Shown here piece after piece: positions 1-6,790 of a stretch of 8,524 nt of DNA. The DNA is from UBA6624 sp964517115 [NCBI: uncultured bacterium] (GTDB lineage Bacteria > UBP7 > UBA6624), in NCBI GenBank assembly GCA_964517115.1, contig CAZFBE010000033.1, positions 1 through 8,524 on the forward strand. Reading direction: 5' to 3'. Each line of letters starts with the position of its first letter. Positions within the stretch are counted from its first letter, which is position 1. Under the pieces are notes generated by a model. The model saw only the letters and a list, made by a program, of their open reading frames with translations, was not told the origin of the DNA and did no database searches. The translations under genes were made by a program, and so were the position numbers.

Positions 1-1924
1 TTATGTTTTTTTCCTTCAAAAAACTACAAATTATCTTCCCCATCCTCACCCATTGCGTAAAAACAATCATCTTTTTCCCCGATACGACATTTCCGCTTTC
101 AATAATGTCCATCAATTCATTCAATTTAGAACTATCACCATCCTCTTTAAGCAGTTCGGGAGATGCACATGCCTCCCTCATCCTTAAAACCCCCTCCAGT
201 ATTCCTGAATATTTTTTTTCAGAATCATCATCATCTTTCCAAGATCGGTAAACTTTTTTAAAAATCTTTTCGTATATTTTCTTTTGTGAAGCCGACAACT
301 TAACATAACGAACACTTTCCAGCAAATCTGGGAGAGATTCCATGACCTGGTCTTTTCTCCTCCTCAGAAAAACCCCACTTATCTTCCTTCTTATCTCATC
401 AATATTTTTAACCTTCAACACTGACCCAAACCTATCTAAGACCAAATACTTCTTCCTGAAAGGAAAAGGAGACCTTCCAAGAGCATTTGGCTGAACAGCC
501 CTCATGACTGTGTACAGATCTTCAATTGAATTCTCTAAAGGCGTCCCGGACAAAGCAAAACAATACCTAAAGTTATAAGACCTTACAAGTTGGTTGGTTT
601 TTGTTTTCCAGTTCTTTATCCTTTGACACTCATCCAAGACAAGCAGGCAGTCTTCACAATAAACCTTAGCCTCCTTATCTTTCATAAGGATTTCATAATT
701 GACTATTTTTATATTATTTTCAGAATCCCAAACCCCCTTCCTGGCTTTAGGAGTTCCTCTTACAACATCAACCTCTCTTCCCGTGAACTTTCTAAATTCC
801 TCTTTCCATTGGGTCCTCAAGCTGGCCGGGACAACGATTAAAACTTTCAAATCCTCGTTTTTTGATTTCAAGATTTCTATAGCTGCAATAGCCTGAACAG
901 TTTTGCCCAGCCCCATCTCATCACCGAGTAAAGCCTTTTCTTTTTTGGCCAAGAACAAAGCTCCTTCTTTTTGATACTCAATAAGAGGCAATCTGAGAAT
1001 ATCTTGATCAAAATTACCACTTATTTCAAGATCTAACAAAGAAATCCTCCTAGCAAGCGGATGGATATTAAACTTAATTTTCAAATCATCAAGTTTCTCG
1101 GCAAGAGTGCTTAAGGATTTCGGAGATTTCAATGTTGACCATTTATCTAGAAAAGGAGAACAAATTTTATTTATTTTTTGAGACATGGACTCAGCCTTTG
1201 GAAAAACCTCAATTTGATTAAAGAACTTGGCTGAAGGAGCGAAAGAGACACTGTTTAAAGAAGAAATTTTGTTTATTTTTTTTGCATCTTCTTGAACATC
1301 AACCCAGCATCCAGAATCTCTCAACGCATAAACCAAAGCATCCAGGAGGACAGGATCAATGAGGATTTTATTTTTTACATAATCTGACAAAACCAATACA
1401 TGTTTAGATAAAATTTTAGCGCTGTATTTAAGCAAAATTTCATTATTAAATCCATATACCTCTATTGAATTCTTTTCTTTGAATCTCTTGAGAGCATCTT
1501 GTCCACGTTCTGTGTAAACCATAGCCCCACCAAGGCTTCTTAAATCCAATAGAAAAGAATTTAGATTCAAAGGCTCCAGTATCCAACCTTTTGGGGATAT
1601 CTTTCTTACCAAAGAACTAATTCTTCGCTCGTTTCCAACATACCTTAAAACCATACTTCCAGATTTAGACATGTCTAGAATTACAGATTTCTGTTTTTTA
1701 AAATCCTCAAAAACTTTTTTACTTTTACTGTCAACGGTAAGGGATATGTTCATTTTTGATAAAGAATCCCTAAAATCCCAAAAAGAATCTTGATCTACCA
1801 TCCCCTTTCTGGAAAATCTTTCAATTGCTAACTTATCCTCTTTAGAAACAAGGTCAGAGCTCACAATCCTTATCAAATTCCCAGGTTCAAAAAAAACTTT
1901 TACTTTTTTAATTCCTTTATTCAA
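1..1924 (-). CDS. SNF2-family DNA-dependent ATPase/helicase, C-terminus cut by the window edge
   Basis: One uninterrupted minus-strand frame runs from a TTG at 1924 to the left edge (641 whole codons, no stop seen). The ATPase lobe has the SNF2 motif series in order: YQKEGALFL before motif I; motif I GDEMGLGKT at residues 334-342 (Walker lysine 341); Ia VVPASLRTQW; motif II DECQ at 431-434, followed by RIKN; motif III SGTP at 459-462, followed by LEN; the SNF2-typical FLRRRKDQV with LP shortly after (near 520); and the first strand of the second RecA lobe, VFTQW, at 621-625. Motifs V and VI would lie outside the window. Residues 1 to about 305 match no domain I recognise. The family translocates on double-stranded DNA and remodels protein-DNA complexes; a specific role is not visible. 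A TGA lies ten codons upstream of the TTG, so the start is confined; TTG 1924 is chosen because the reading then opens with a beta-strand-like KVKVFF. The next ATG is at about residue 42. Family call sure, start less so. Confidence 0.93.
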   Translation of the reverse strand, partial: MNKGIKKVKVFFEPGNLIRIVSSDLVSKEDKLAIERFSRKGMVDQDSFWDFRDSLSKMNISLTVDSKSKKVFEDFKKQKSVILDMSKSGSMVLRYVGNERRISSLVRKISPKGWILEPLNLNSFLLDLRSLGGAMVYTERGQDALKRFKEKNSIEVYGFNNEILLKYSAKILSKHVLVLSDYVKNKILIDPVLLDALVYALRDSGCWVDVQEDAKKINKISSLNSVSFAPSAKFFNQIEVFPKAESMSQKINKICSPFLDKWSTLKSPKSLSTLAEKLDDLKIKFNIHPLARRISLLDLEISGNFDQDILRLPLIEYQKEGALFLAKKEKALLGDEMGLGKTVQAIAAIEILKSKNEDLKVLIVVPASLRTQWKEEFRKFTGREVDVVRGTPKARKGVWDSENNIKIVNYEILMKDKEAKVYCEDCLLVLDECQRIKNWKTKTNQLVRSYNFRYCFALSGTPLENSIEDLYTVMRAVQPNALGRSPFPFRKKYLVLDRFGSVLKVKNIDEIRRKISGVFLRRRKDQVMESLPDLLESVRYVKLSASQKKIYEKIFKKVYRSWKDDDDSEKKYSGILEGVLRMREACASPELLKEDGDSSKLNELMDIIESGNVVSGKKMIVFTQWVRMGKIICSFLKEKNI

Positions 1925-1949
1925 ATTATGATAGATTCTAGGATTATGA
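1925..1949. promoter_or_regulatory. Divergent start region with direct repeat and short palindrome
   Basis: This short stretch separates the TTG start of the SNF2 gene (1924, minus) from the aminotransferase start (ATG 1928 or 1946, plus). It holds a direct repeat ATTATGA at 1925-1931 and 1943-1949, spaced 18 nt apart, with an odd palindrome TAGA-T-TCTA at 1932-1940 between the copies. Each repeat copy contains one of the two candidate ATG codons of the aminotransferase. Repeats this short can arise by chance in AT-rich DNA, so a regulator site is only a possibility. No convincing TATA/BRE or -35/-10 pair was found on either strand; any promoters must lie inside the opposite coding regions. 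Confidence 0.25.
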
Positions 1950-3091
1950 ATTCAAAAATTCCTTTTTGGAAGCACTCTTTAGAAAAAATCAATTTCGAAA
2001 AAGTTAAAGAAACGATACAAAATAACCATATTACTTCAGGGCCAATTTCAAAAATAATTGAAAAAAAAATCTCTCAACTTTTAAAAAATAAATATTCGCT
2101 ATTGACTTCATCTTGCACCACTGCACTGCAGGTTTCTTTAATGAGCATTGGGTTAAAGCCGGGAGATGAAGTAATAACAACTCCAATGTCTTTTATAGCA
2201 ACTTCAAATGCAATCATTCTCTCTGGTGGAATCCCTAAATTTATTGATGTAGATCCAAAAACCGGATTAATGGATTTGAACCTTTTGGATAAAGCGATTA
2301 CAGAAAAAACAAAAGCAATAATTCCAGTACACCTCTATGGACAAATGGTAAACATAAAACGTTTAAAAGAAATCTCCGAAAAGAGAAATATAAAAATTAT
2401 TGAAGACTCTGCACACGCATTTGAAGCCCAGATGGATGGAAAATCCCCGGGATCAATCTCATCTGCCTCAGCTCTTTCTTTTTATGCAACAAAAGCAATC
2501 ACATGTGGAGAAGGAGGCTGCTTAACAACAAACGACAAGTCCGTTTATGAAAAGGCTAAGAAGATCATCCTTCACGGCATGGACAAAGCACCAGCTTCAA
2601 GAGGTGATAATTTTTATTCTCATTACGACATGCCTAATCTTGGAATGAAATGTAATCTAGATGACATATCTGCATCTTTGCTTTTAGATCAAGTCGAGGA
2701 AAAATGGGTAAATGAAAATCTAGAAAAAAGAATTGTTGTGGATTCAAAATATAGAGAAAAATTAGAGGGAATAGAAAGATTTGGAATAAAAATACATCCT
2801 CAATATTCAAAAGGAGATTCTCCCTACCTTTTCACCATAAGGATTCCAAAAGAAAGAGATCTTTTCCTAAGGAGGCTTGAAGAAGCACAAATCGGAATCT
2901 CTGTCAACTACAGGCCAATTCATTTAATGACATACTATAGAAATAAATTCGATTATGCTGATGGGGATTTTCCACATGCAGAAAAGATCGGAAACAGTAC
3001 GGTAACCCTTCCTTCACATGGAAATCTAAAAGATGATGAAATAAATTACATTACGGAAAAGATAAGAGAAATAGCAAGTGAAATCCTCTAA
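1946..3091 (+). CDS. DegT/DnrJ/EryC1/StrS (ArnB-like) PLP-dependent sugar aminotransferase
   Basis: The enzyme is expected to convert a nucleotide-linked keto-sugar to an amino-sugar in the cytoplasm, using PLP and an amino donor such as glutamate. It is 381 aa from ATG 1946 and shows the fold-type I landmarks of the family: HITSGP near the N-terminus, the phosphate-binding TSSCTTAL (residues 54-61), the pyridine-binding Asp154 in EDSAHA, and the aldimine Lys183 in FYATK followed by CGEGG. The wording (AIIPVH, then EDSAH, ATK, GEGG, later a LHGMD-like segment) is closest to ArnB/PseC-type 4-aminotransferases as I remember them. The exact sugar cannot be read from sequence. An in-frame ATG at 1928 would add six residues; 1946 is preferred because relatives start a few residues before the conserved IPF. 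It is first in a plus-strand operon; its stop overlaps the next gene by 14 nt, suggesting translational coupling. The downstream glycosyltransferase and WecD-like acyltransferase support an amino-sugar pathway. Confidence 0.9.
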   Translation: MNSKIPFWKHSLEKINFEKVKETIQNNHITSGPISKIIEKKISQLLKNKYSLLTSSCTTALQVSLMSIGLKPGDEVITTPMSFIATSNAIILSGGIPKFIDVDPKTGLMDLNLLDKAITEKTKAIIPVHLYGQMVNIKRLKEISEKRNIKIIEDSAHAFEAQMDGKSPGSISSASALSFYATKAITCGEGGCLTTNDKSVYEKAKKIILHGMDKAPASRGDNFYSHYDMPNLGMKCNLDDISASLLLDQVEEKWVNENLEKRIVVDSKYREKLEGIERFGIKIHPQYSKGDSPYLFTIRIPKERDLFLRRLEEAQIGISVNYRPIHLMTYYRNKFDYADGDFPHAEKIGNSTVTLPSHGNLKDDEINYITEKIREIASEIL

Positions 3092-4331
3092 AAAATTATT
3101 TAAAAATTTCAAAGGTTTTTTTTTAGTTGGGTATTACTTAACACCAGTCTTGAGAAAAACAATAATCAAACTTGTCAAAGAATCAAAAAAATACTTAGAA
3201 GATGCTGAATTAATCTTAATTTACTGGTGGCCAGGAGTTGAAAGAAGCAAACTGTCAAAAGAAGCATCAAAAGAAGGTTTGAAAGTTCATGAAGTATGGA
3301 TGGCGGGACCAATACAGCAGGCAAAAATACATGGATGGTATAAAAGCTTGCCCCACTACTTAAGAACTAACATAAATGCTTATAAAAAAATAAAAAAAAT
3401 ATTTGAAAAAAATAAAAAATTCAACTGTGCTCTGACTATTTTTCATAGTCCTTGGTATGCAGAATTGATGACCTTGATATCTGCAAAACCTAGAGCATTG
3501 GTAGTTAAATTTTTCACATCAACAGAGCCAATAATTCCAATTCATAAAAAATTTGCTTTTGGAATAAGTTCTCTTTTCATAGATCGTCTTGTTGTGAATT
3601 CTGAAGAGGCAAAAAGATTTGCCTTTTCTCTTGGAAATGTCTTTTCAAAAATGTCAATAATGAGGAATGTTGATGTTGTTGCAAGGCAGTTCAAAAAAGA
3701 ACTTTCTGATGGCAATTTGGTAAAAAAAGAATTTAAATTTTCAAAAAAAACAAAAATTGTGGGTGCCGTAAGCAGGCTTGACCCTGTAAAGGGCCATGAA
3801 ATGCTAATAAAGTCTTGGAAAGATGTAAACAATAAATTTCCAGAATCAAAACTAATCATTGTTGGGGGTTCTGTATATGGGGAAAAAGATCCTTATCTAA
3901 TCAAACTGAAAAACATTGTTCAAAGCATGAATCTAAAAAAATCTATAAAGTTTGCTGGTTTGAGAGAGAACGTTAATGACTTTTATGATGCAATGGATAT
4001 TTTAGTTCACCCCTCAAAATTTGACCTTTTTCCATTTACTATACTTGAAGCACAAAGCATGAAACTGCCAATCATCTCGACAAAAGTTGGCTCAATTGAA
4101 GACATGGTAAAAGATGGCAAAGAGGGAATATTGATTGAGAAAGAAAATCAAAAAGAGCTGTCAGAGGCAATAATTAAACTTTTAGGAAATCAGAAATTAC
4201 GAAGAGAAATGGGTACAAATGGACACAAAAGAAACACCTCGACATGGACTGCCGAAAGAGCAGCAAAATCCTGCATTAATCTCTACAATGACATAATTGA
4301 AGAAAAATGGGTTAAAGACTACGGATGTTAA
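3078..4331 (+). CDS. GT4-type (group 1) glycosyltransferase
   Basis: This 417 aa protein has the two-lobed GT-B layout of retaining GT4 glycosyltransferases, which move a sugar from a nucleotide donor to a lipid, glycan or protein acceptor. The C-terminal donor lobe is clear: SRLDPVKGH at residues 232-240 (the Arg and Lys typical of diphosphate binding), a KLIIVGG strand, the FAGLRENVNDFYDAMDILVHPS segment in two parts, and the EX7E-like motif running from Asp316 to Glu324 in FDLFPFTILEA, where the first acid is Asp instead of the usual Glu. The N-terminal acceptor lobe is less typical; it contains DRLVVNSEEAKRF before the linker. No signal peptide or membrane span is evident, so it probably acts at the cytoplasmic face of the membrane. 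The start is GTG, 14 nt inside the preceding aminotransferase gene; the end overlaps the next gene by 7 nt. Donor and acceptor are unknown; by context the donor may be the N-acylated amino-sugar. Confidence 0.88.
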   Translation: MKSSKKLFKNFKGFFLVGYYLTPVLRKTIIKLVKESKKYLEDAELILIYWWPGVERSKLSKEASKEGLKVHEVWMAGPIQQAKIHGWYKSLPHYLRTNINAYKKIKKIFEKNKKFNCALTIFHSPWYAELMTLISAKPRALVVKFFTSTEPIIPIHKKFAFGISSLFIDRLVVNSEEAKRFAFSLGNVFSKMSIMRNVDVVARQFKKELSDGNLVKKEFKFSKKTKIVGAVSRLDPVKGHEMLIKSWKDVNNKFPESKLIIVGGSVYGEKDPYLIKLKNIVQSMNLKKSIKFAGLRENVNDFYDAMDILVHPSKFDLFPFTILEAQSMKLPIISTKVGSIEDMVKDGKEGILIEKENQKELSEAIIKLLGNQKLRREMGTNGHKRNTSTWTAERAAKSCINLYNDIIEEKWVKDYGC

Positions 4332-5284
4332 AAGAGATAACAAAAATAAGTGATTTTCCGAAGATGGAAGAATTTGCCAAAAGGTTCCTCCCCTCCCCTT
4401 ACAGATTCATAAAAGATTACCCTTCTGCAGTCCACAAAAATCATTTGATTGACAAATGGAGTCAAGCAATAGAGAATGAAGAAGATTGTCTTCTTTTGTC
4501 GGAAAATTCAATATGCACAATTAACTATTCTGAATTTGATTCAAGGGCTTTTGGAAAGAAGTCTGGAAATATTAATTTTTTCTACTCGATGAAAAAATCT
4601 CTAGAGAAATCAAGAGAAATGGCAAAAAAAGCTGTGAGCTGGGCTGATAAAAATGATTTTTCATTTCTCCAAACAAGAATAGATGCAAAAGATCTTATAA
4701 GCATAAGGGCCCTCGAAAATGTTGGCTTTAACTATGCTGACATAGTCTTGAGAAGTATCTTTACATACGACGAAGGAATTATTCACGACATATACGGAAT
4801 AAAGAGCAAAACAAATGTCAGAATTGCTGAAAAAAAAGATTTTGAAAAAATCATAAAAATTTCAAAAAAAATCTTTAGGAACTCCAGGTTTCACAAAGAT
4901 CCAGACTTTTCCCAAGATTTTGCTGAAAAAATGCATGAGAATTGGGTAAAAAATGCTTTAGAAGGAAAAAGGGGGTTTTGTTTTGTTTCTGAAGAAAACG
5001 AATCCCTTTGCGGTTTTTTTACTGCTGCTTTTGATGACGAAATCAACAAATATACCGAAGACAAACTGGTCAGATTTGAACTTTCAGCAGTTCTCCCAAT
5101 GAGGAGAGCATCTACAATATGGCTTGACCTTTTGAATGCTGTTGTCAGACACGGATATTCGAAGGGAGGTAAATTTTTCGAAGGGAGGCCCCAAGCTTAC
5201 AATTACCAAATACTCCAAAGACAAATGAAGGTCCCTCCAAAATACCTAAAAGCGGAAATGGCCCTTCATAGAATAAGGAAATAA
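4325..5284 (+). CDS. WecD-like two-lobed GNAT protein, putative sugar-nucleotide amine N-acyltransferase
   Basis: At 319 aa this is longer than E. coli WecD (224 aa), which acetylates the 4-amine of dTDP-fucosamine. Recognition rests on order and wording from memory: an N-terminal half-lobe with FDSRAFGKKSG, then ISIRALENVGF (compare a late-lobe LDALQQLGF in WecD), a second lobe starting VRIAEKKDFEKI, then SRFHKDPDFS (187-196) and WVKNALEGKRGF, matching SRFRAPWY and WIENAVRGTF. The acyl-CoA loop is degenerate: VLPMRRASTI (256-265) stands where Q/RxxGxG/A is expected. Near the C-terminus Asn293 is kept, but position 300 is Gln where WecD has Tyr208, its proposed general acid. It may therefore be active with a different mechanism, or accept another acyl group, or be non-catalytic. 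ATG 4325 overlaps the previous stop (ATGTTAA). Placement directly after a sugar aminotransferase and a glycosyltransferase supports amino-sugar acylation. GNAT superfamily is likely; the WecD function is an inference. Confidence 0.7.
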   Translation: MLKEITKISDFPKMEEFAKRFLPSPYRFIKDYPSAVHKNHLIDKWSQAIENEEDCLLLSENSICTINYSEFDSRAFGKKSGNINFFYSMKKSLEKSREMAKKAVSWADKNDFSFLQTRIDAKDLISIRALENVGFNYADIVLRSIFTYDEGIIHDIYGIKSKTNVRIAEKKDFEKIIKISKKIFRNSRFHKDPDFSQDFAEKMHENWVKNALEGKRGFCFVSEENESLCGFFTAAFDDEINKYTEDKLVRFELSAVLPMRRASTIWLDLLNAVVRHGYSKGGKFFEGRPQAYNYQILQRQMKVPPKYLKAEMALHRIRK

Positions 5285-5290
5285 TCAAAA

Positions 5291-6775
5291 ATGAAAAGAC
5301 ATGCAATACTTTCAGTAACAAATAAAAAGAATTTAGAAAATCTTGGGAAGGAATTATTGAAAAATGAATTTACTATTTTTTCTAGTGGAGGAACAAAAAA
5401 ATACCTGGAAGAACACGGTATAAAAGTTTATTCAGTTTCTGACCTTACAGGATTCCCTGAAATCCTTGATGGAAGAGTAAAGACGCTGCATCCAAAAGTT
5501 TTCGGTGGTATTTTGGGTGACCACTCTAATGAATCCCATTTATCTCAAATGCGAGAAAATGAAATCAATAAAATTGAGCTGGTTGTAGTTAATTTTTACA
5601 ATTTTGATGAAGGAAAAAACAAAAGTTTCTCAGAAGCAATTGAATCTATAGACATTGGTGGGCCAAGCATGGTCAGAGCTGCTGCAAAAAATCATAAAAA
5701 CTGCCTTGTTGTAACAGACCCGGAGGATTATCAAGAGGTGATAGAAAATCTAGATAAAAATTTCAATCCTGAAATGAGAAAAAGATATGCCGCAAAAGCT
5801 TTTACAAAAACAGCAAAATTAGATGTCTCCATTTCAAAATGGATGAACGATGAAGATGAAATGGATTTTATTTTTTCTGGAGAAAAGAAAGAATTGCGTT
5901 ATGGAGAAAACCCCCATCAAGAAGCAGTGGTTTTCCTCACAGAAAAACTTCAAAAAGAACAAATTCAGCACCAGGGAAAAGATCTTTCTTATAACAATTA
6001 TTTAGATATGGATGCGGCTTTAAGGATCTGTAAATCTCTTCCTTCCGATGGTTCGGTCGTTGTGAAGCATACAAATCCAACAGGAGTTGCATTAAATAAA
6101 AACTTAAGAAAATCAATGGAAGATGCTTGGAATGGAGACCCCCGAGCAGCTTTTGGATCTGTTATAGCCGTGAAGCCAAAACTAGACAAAGAAACAGCTG
6201 AATATTTATCTAATTTTTTTGTAGAAGTGATAGTTGCTCCTGAAATCGAGAAAGAAGCACTTAGGGTTTTGGAAAAAAAGAAAAACCTAAGGATCCTGAC
6301 AATACCTTTCCTAAAAGAGGAAAAATGGTCAATAAAAACATTATCAGGCATAACCCTCTGCCAGCACAATGATACAGAGTCCACATCGCCAAAAGATTGG
6401 TCTTGGCATGGCCCAGAAGCAACAAAAGAAGTTACTGATGACCTTTATTTAGCAAACTTGATTGTCAAAGAAATGAAATCAAATGCCATATGCTTGGTAA
6501 AAGATGGAATCATGGTTGGAGGTGGTGCTGGAAGTACAAGCAGAGTTGGAGCATTGGAAATTGCACTTTCAATATCGAAAGAAAAATCGAAAGGTTGCGT
6601 CATGTCTTCAGATGCATTCTTCCCATTCAGAGACTCGATAGACCTGGCTTCAAGCCATGGGATAAAAGCAATCATTCAGCCTGGAGGTTCAATAAAAGAT
6701 GAAGAGGTTATACAAGCCTCTATTGAGAATAACATATCTTTAGCACTAACTGGGAGGAGACATTTCAGTCACTAA
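5291..6775 (+). CDS. purH: Bifunctional AICAR formyltransferase / IMP cyclohydrolase
   Basis: PurH catalyses the last two steps of de novo purine synthesis: formyl transfer from 10-formyltetrahydrofolate to AICAR, then ring closure to IMP. The N-terminal cyclohydrolase (MGS-like) domain, about residues 1-195, has SSGGTKKYL, LDGRVKTLHP (Lys64), VVVNFYNF (Tyr103) and IDIGGPSMVRAAAKNH. The formyltransferase domain has RYGENPHQ (203-210), DLSYNNYLDMDAA, the catalytic pair Lys259-His260 in KHTNPTG, GDPRAAFGS, KSNAI, AGSTSRVGA, SDAFFPF (440-446), QPGGSIKDEEVI and the terminal RHFSH. It is 494 aa, slightly short for the family (about 510-530 in bacteria), with both domains complete. Deviations: KHTNPTG instead of the usual KHxNPCG, AGSTSR instead of AGQxSR, and VNFYNF instead of VNLYPF. 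All core catalytic residues I can place remain. It starts 6 nt after the upstream stop; AAGGA at 5276-5280 is a weak, somewhat distant ribosome site. Fused PurH is rare in archaea, most of which use PurP and PurO. Confidence 0.97.
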   Translation: MKRHAILSVTNKKNLENLGKELLKNEFTIFSSGGTKKYLEEHGIKVYSVSDLTGFPEILDGRVKTLHPKVFGGILGDHSNESHLSQMRENEINKIELVVVNFYNFDEGKNKSFSEAIESIDIGGPSMVRAAAKNHKNCLVVTDPEDYQEVIENLDKNFNPEMRKRYAAKAFTKTAKLDVSISKWMNDEDEMDFIFSGEKKELRYGENPHQEAVVFLTEKLQKEQIQHQGKDLSYNNYLDMDAALRICKSLPSDGSVVVKHTNPTGVALNKNLRKSMEDAWNGDPRAAFGSVIAVKPKLDKETAEYLSNFFVEVIVAPEIEKEALRVLEKKKNLRILTIPFLKEEKWSIKTLSGITLCQHNDTESTSPKDWSWHGPEATKEVTDDLYLANLIVKEMKSNAICLVKDGIMVGGGAGSTSRVGALEIALSISKEKSKGCVMSSDAFFPFRDSIDLASSHGIKAIIQPGGSIKDEEVIQASIENNISLALTGRRHFSH

Positions 6776-6784
6776 ATTTATAAT
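6757..6784 (+). promoter_or_regulatory. Possible promoter-like element before the leuD-like gene
   Basis: A perfect TATAAT lies at 6779-6784, six nt before the ATG at 6791, and GAGACA (four of six matches to TTGACA) lies 16 nt upstream at 6757-6762. If the organism is bacterial, this would start transcription almost exactly at the ATG, giving a leaderless transcript. If archaeal, the TATA-like stretch is too near the start codon for a usual promoter with a TSS about 26 nt downstream, except for a start inside the gene. TATAAT is common by chance in DNA this AT-rich, so this is a weak call. Confidence 0.2.
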
Positions 6785-6790
6785 TGTCTT

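Noticed and set aside
3-896. Short plus-strand open frames at 3-251, 590-841 and 699-896
   Set aside because: They lie antisense to the SNF2 helicase core, whose minus-strand frame carries clear conserved motifs over the same bases; their translations show no family features.
1-1924. Possibility that the SNF2 gene is a frameshifted pseudogene
   Set aside because: The frame is open from 1924 to the left edge, and all motif positions fall in one frame at expected distances; it is only cut by the window.
3105-3125. T-run near the end of the aminotransferase gene as a terminator
   Set aside because: It lies inside the glycosyltransferase coding sequence, has no preceding stem, and encodes Phe and Leu codons in frame; overlapping genes argue for read-through.
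3542-3859. Minus-strand open frame of 105 aa
   Set aside because: It is a shadow of the glycosyltransferase donor-lobe region; serine/phenylalanine-rich translation typical of the reverse of Lys/Glu-rich genes.
5998-6702. Open frames on both strands inside purH (5998-6384 minus, 6445-6675 minus, 6490-6702 plus)
   Set aside because: purH is intact and strongly conserved through this region; the alternatives have no recognisable features.
6776-6790. A riboswitch or leader-peptide attenuator before the leuD-like gene
   Set aside because: Only 15 nt separate it from purH, too little for such an element, and no hairpin with a T-run is seen.
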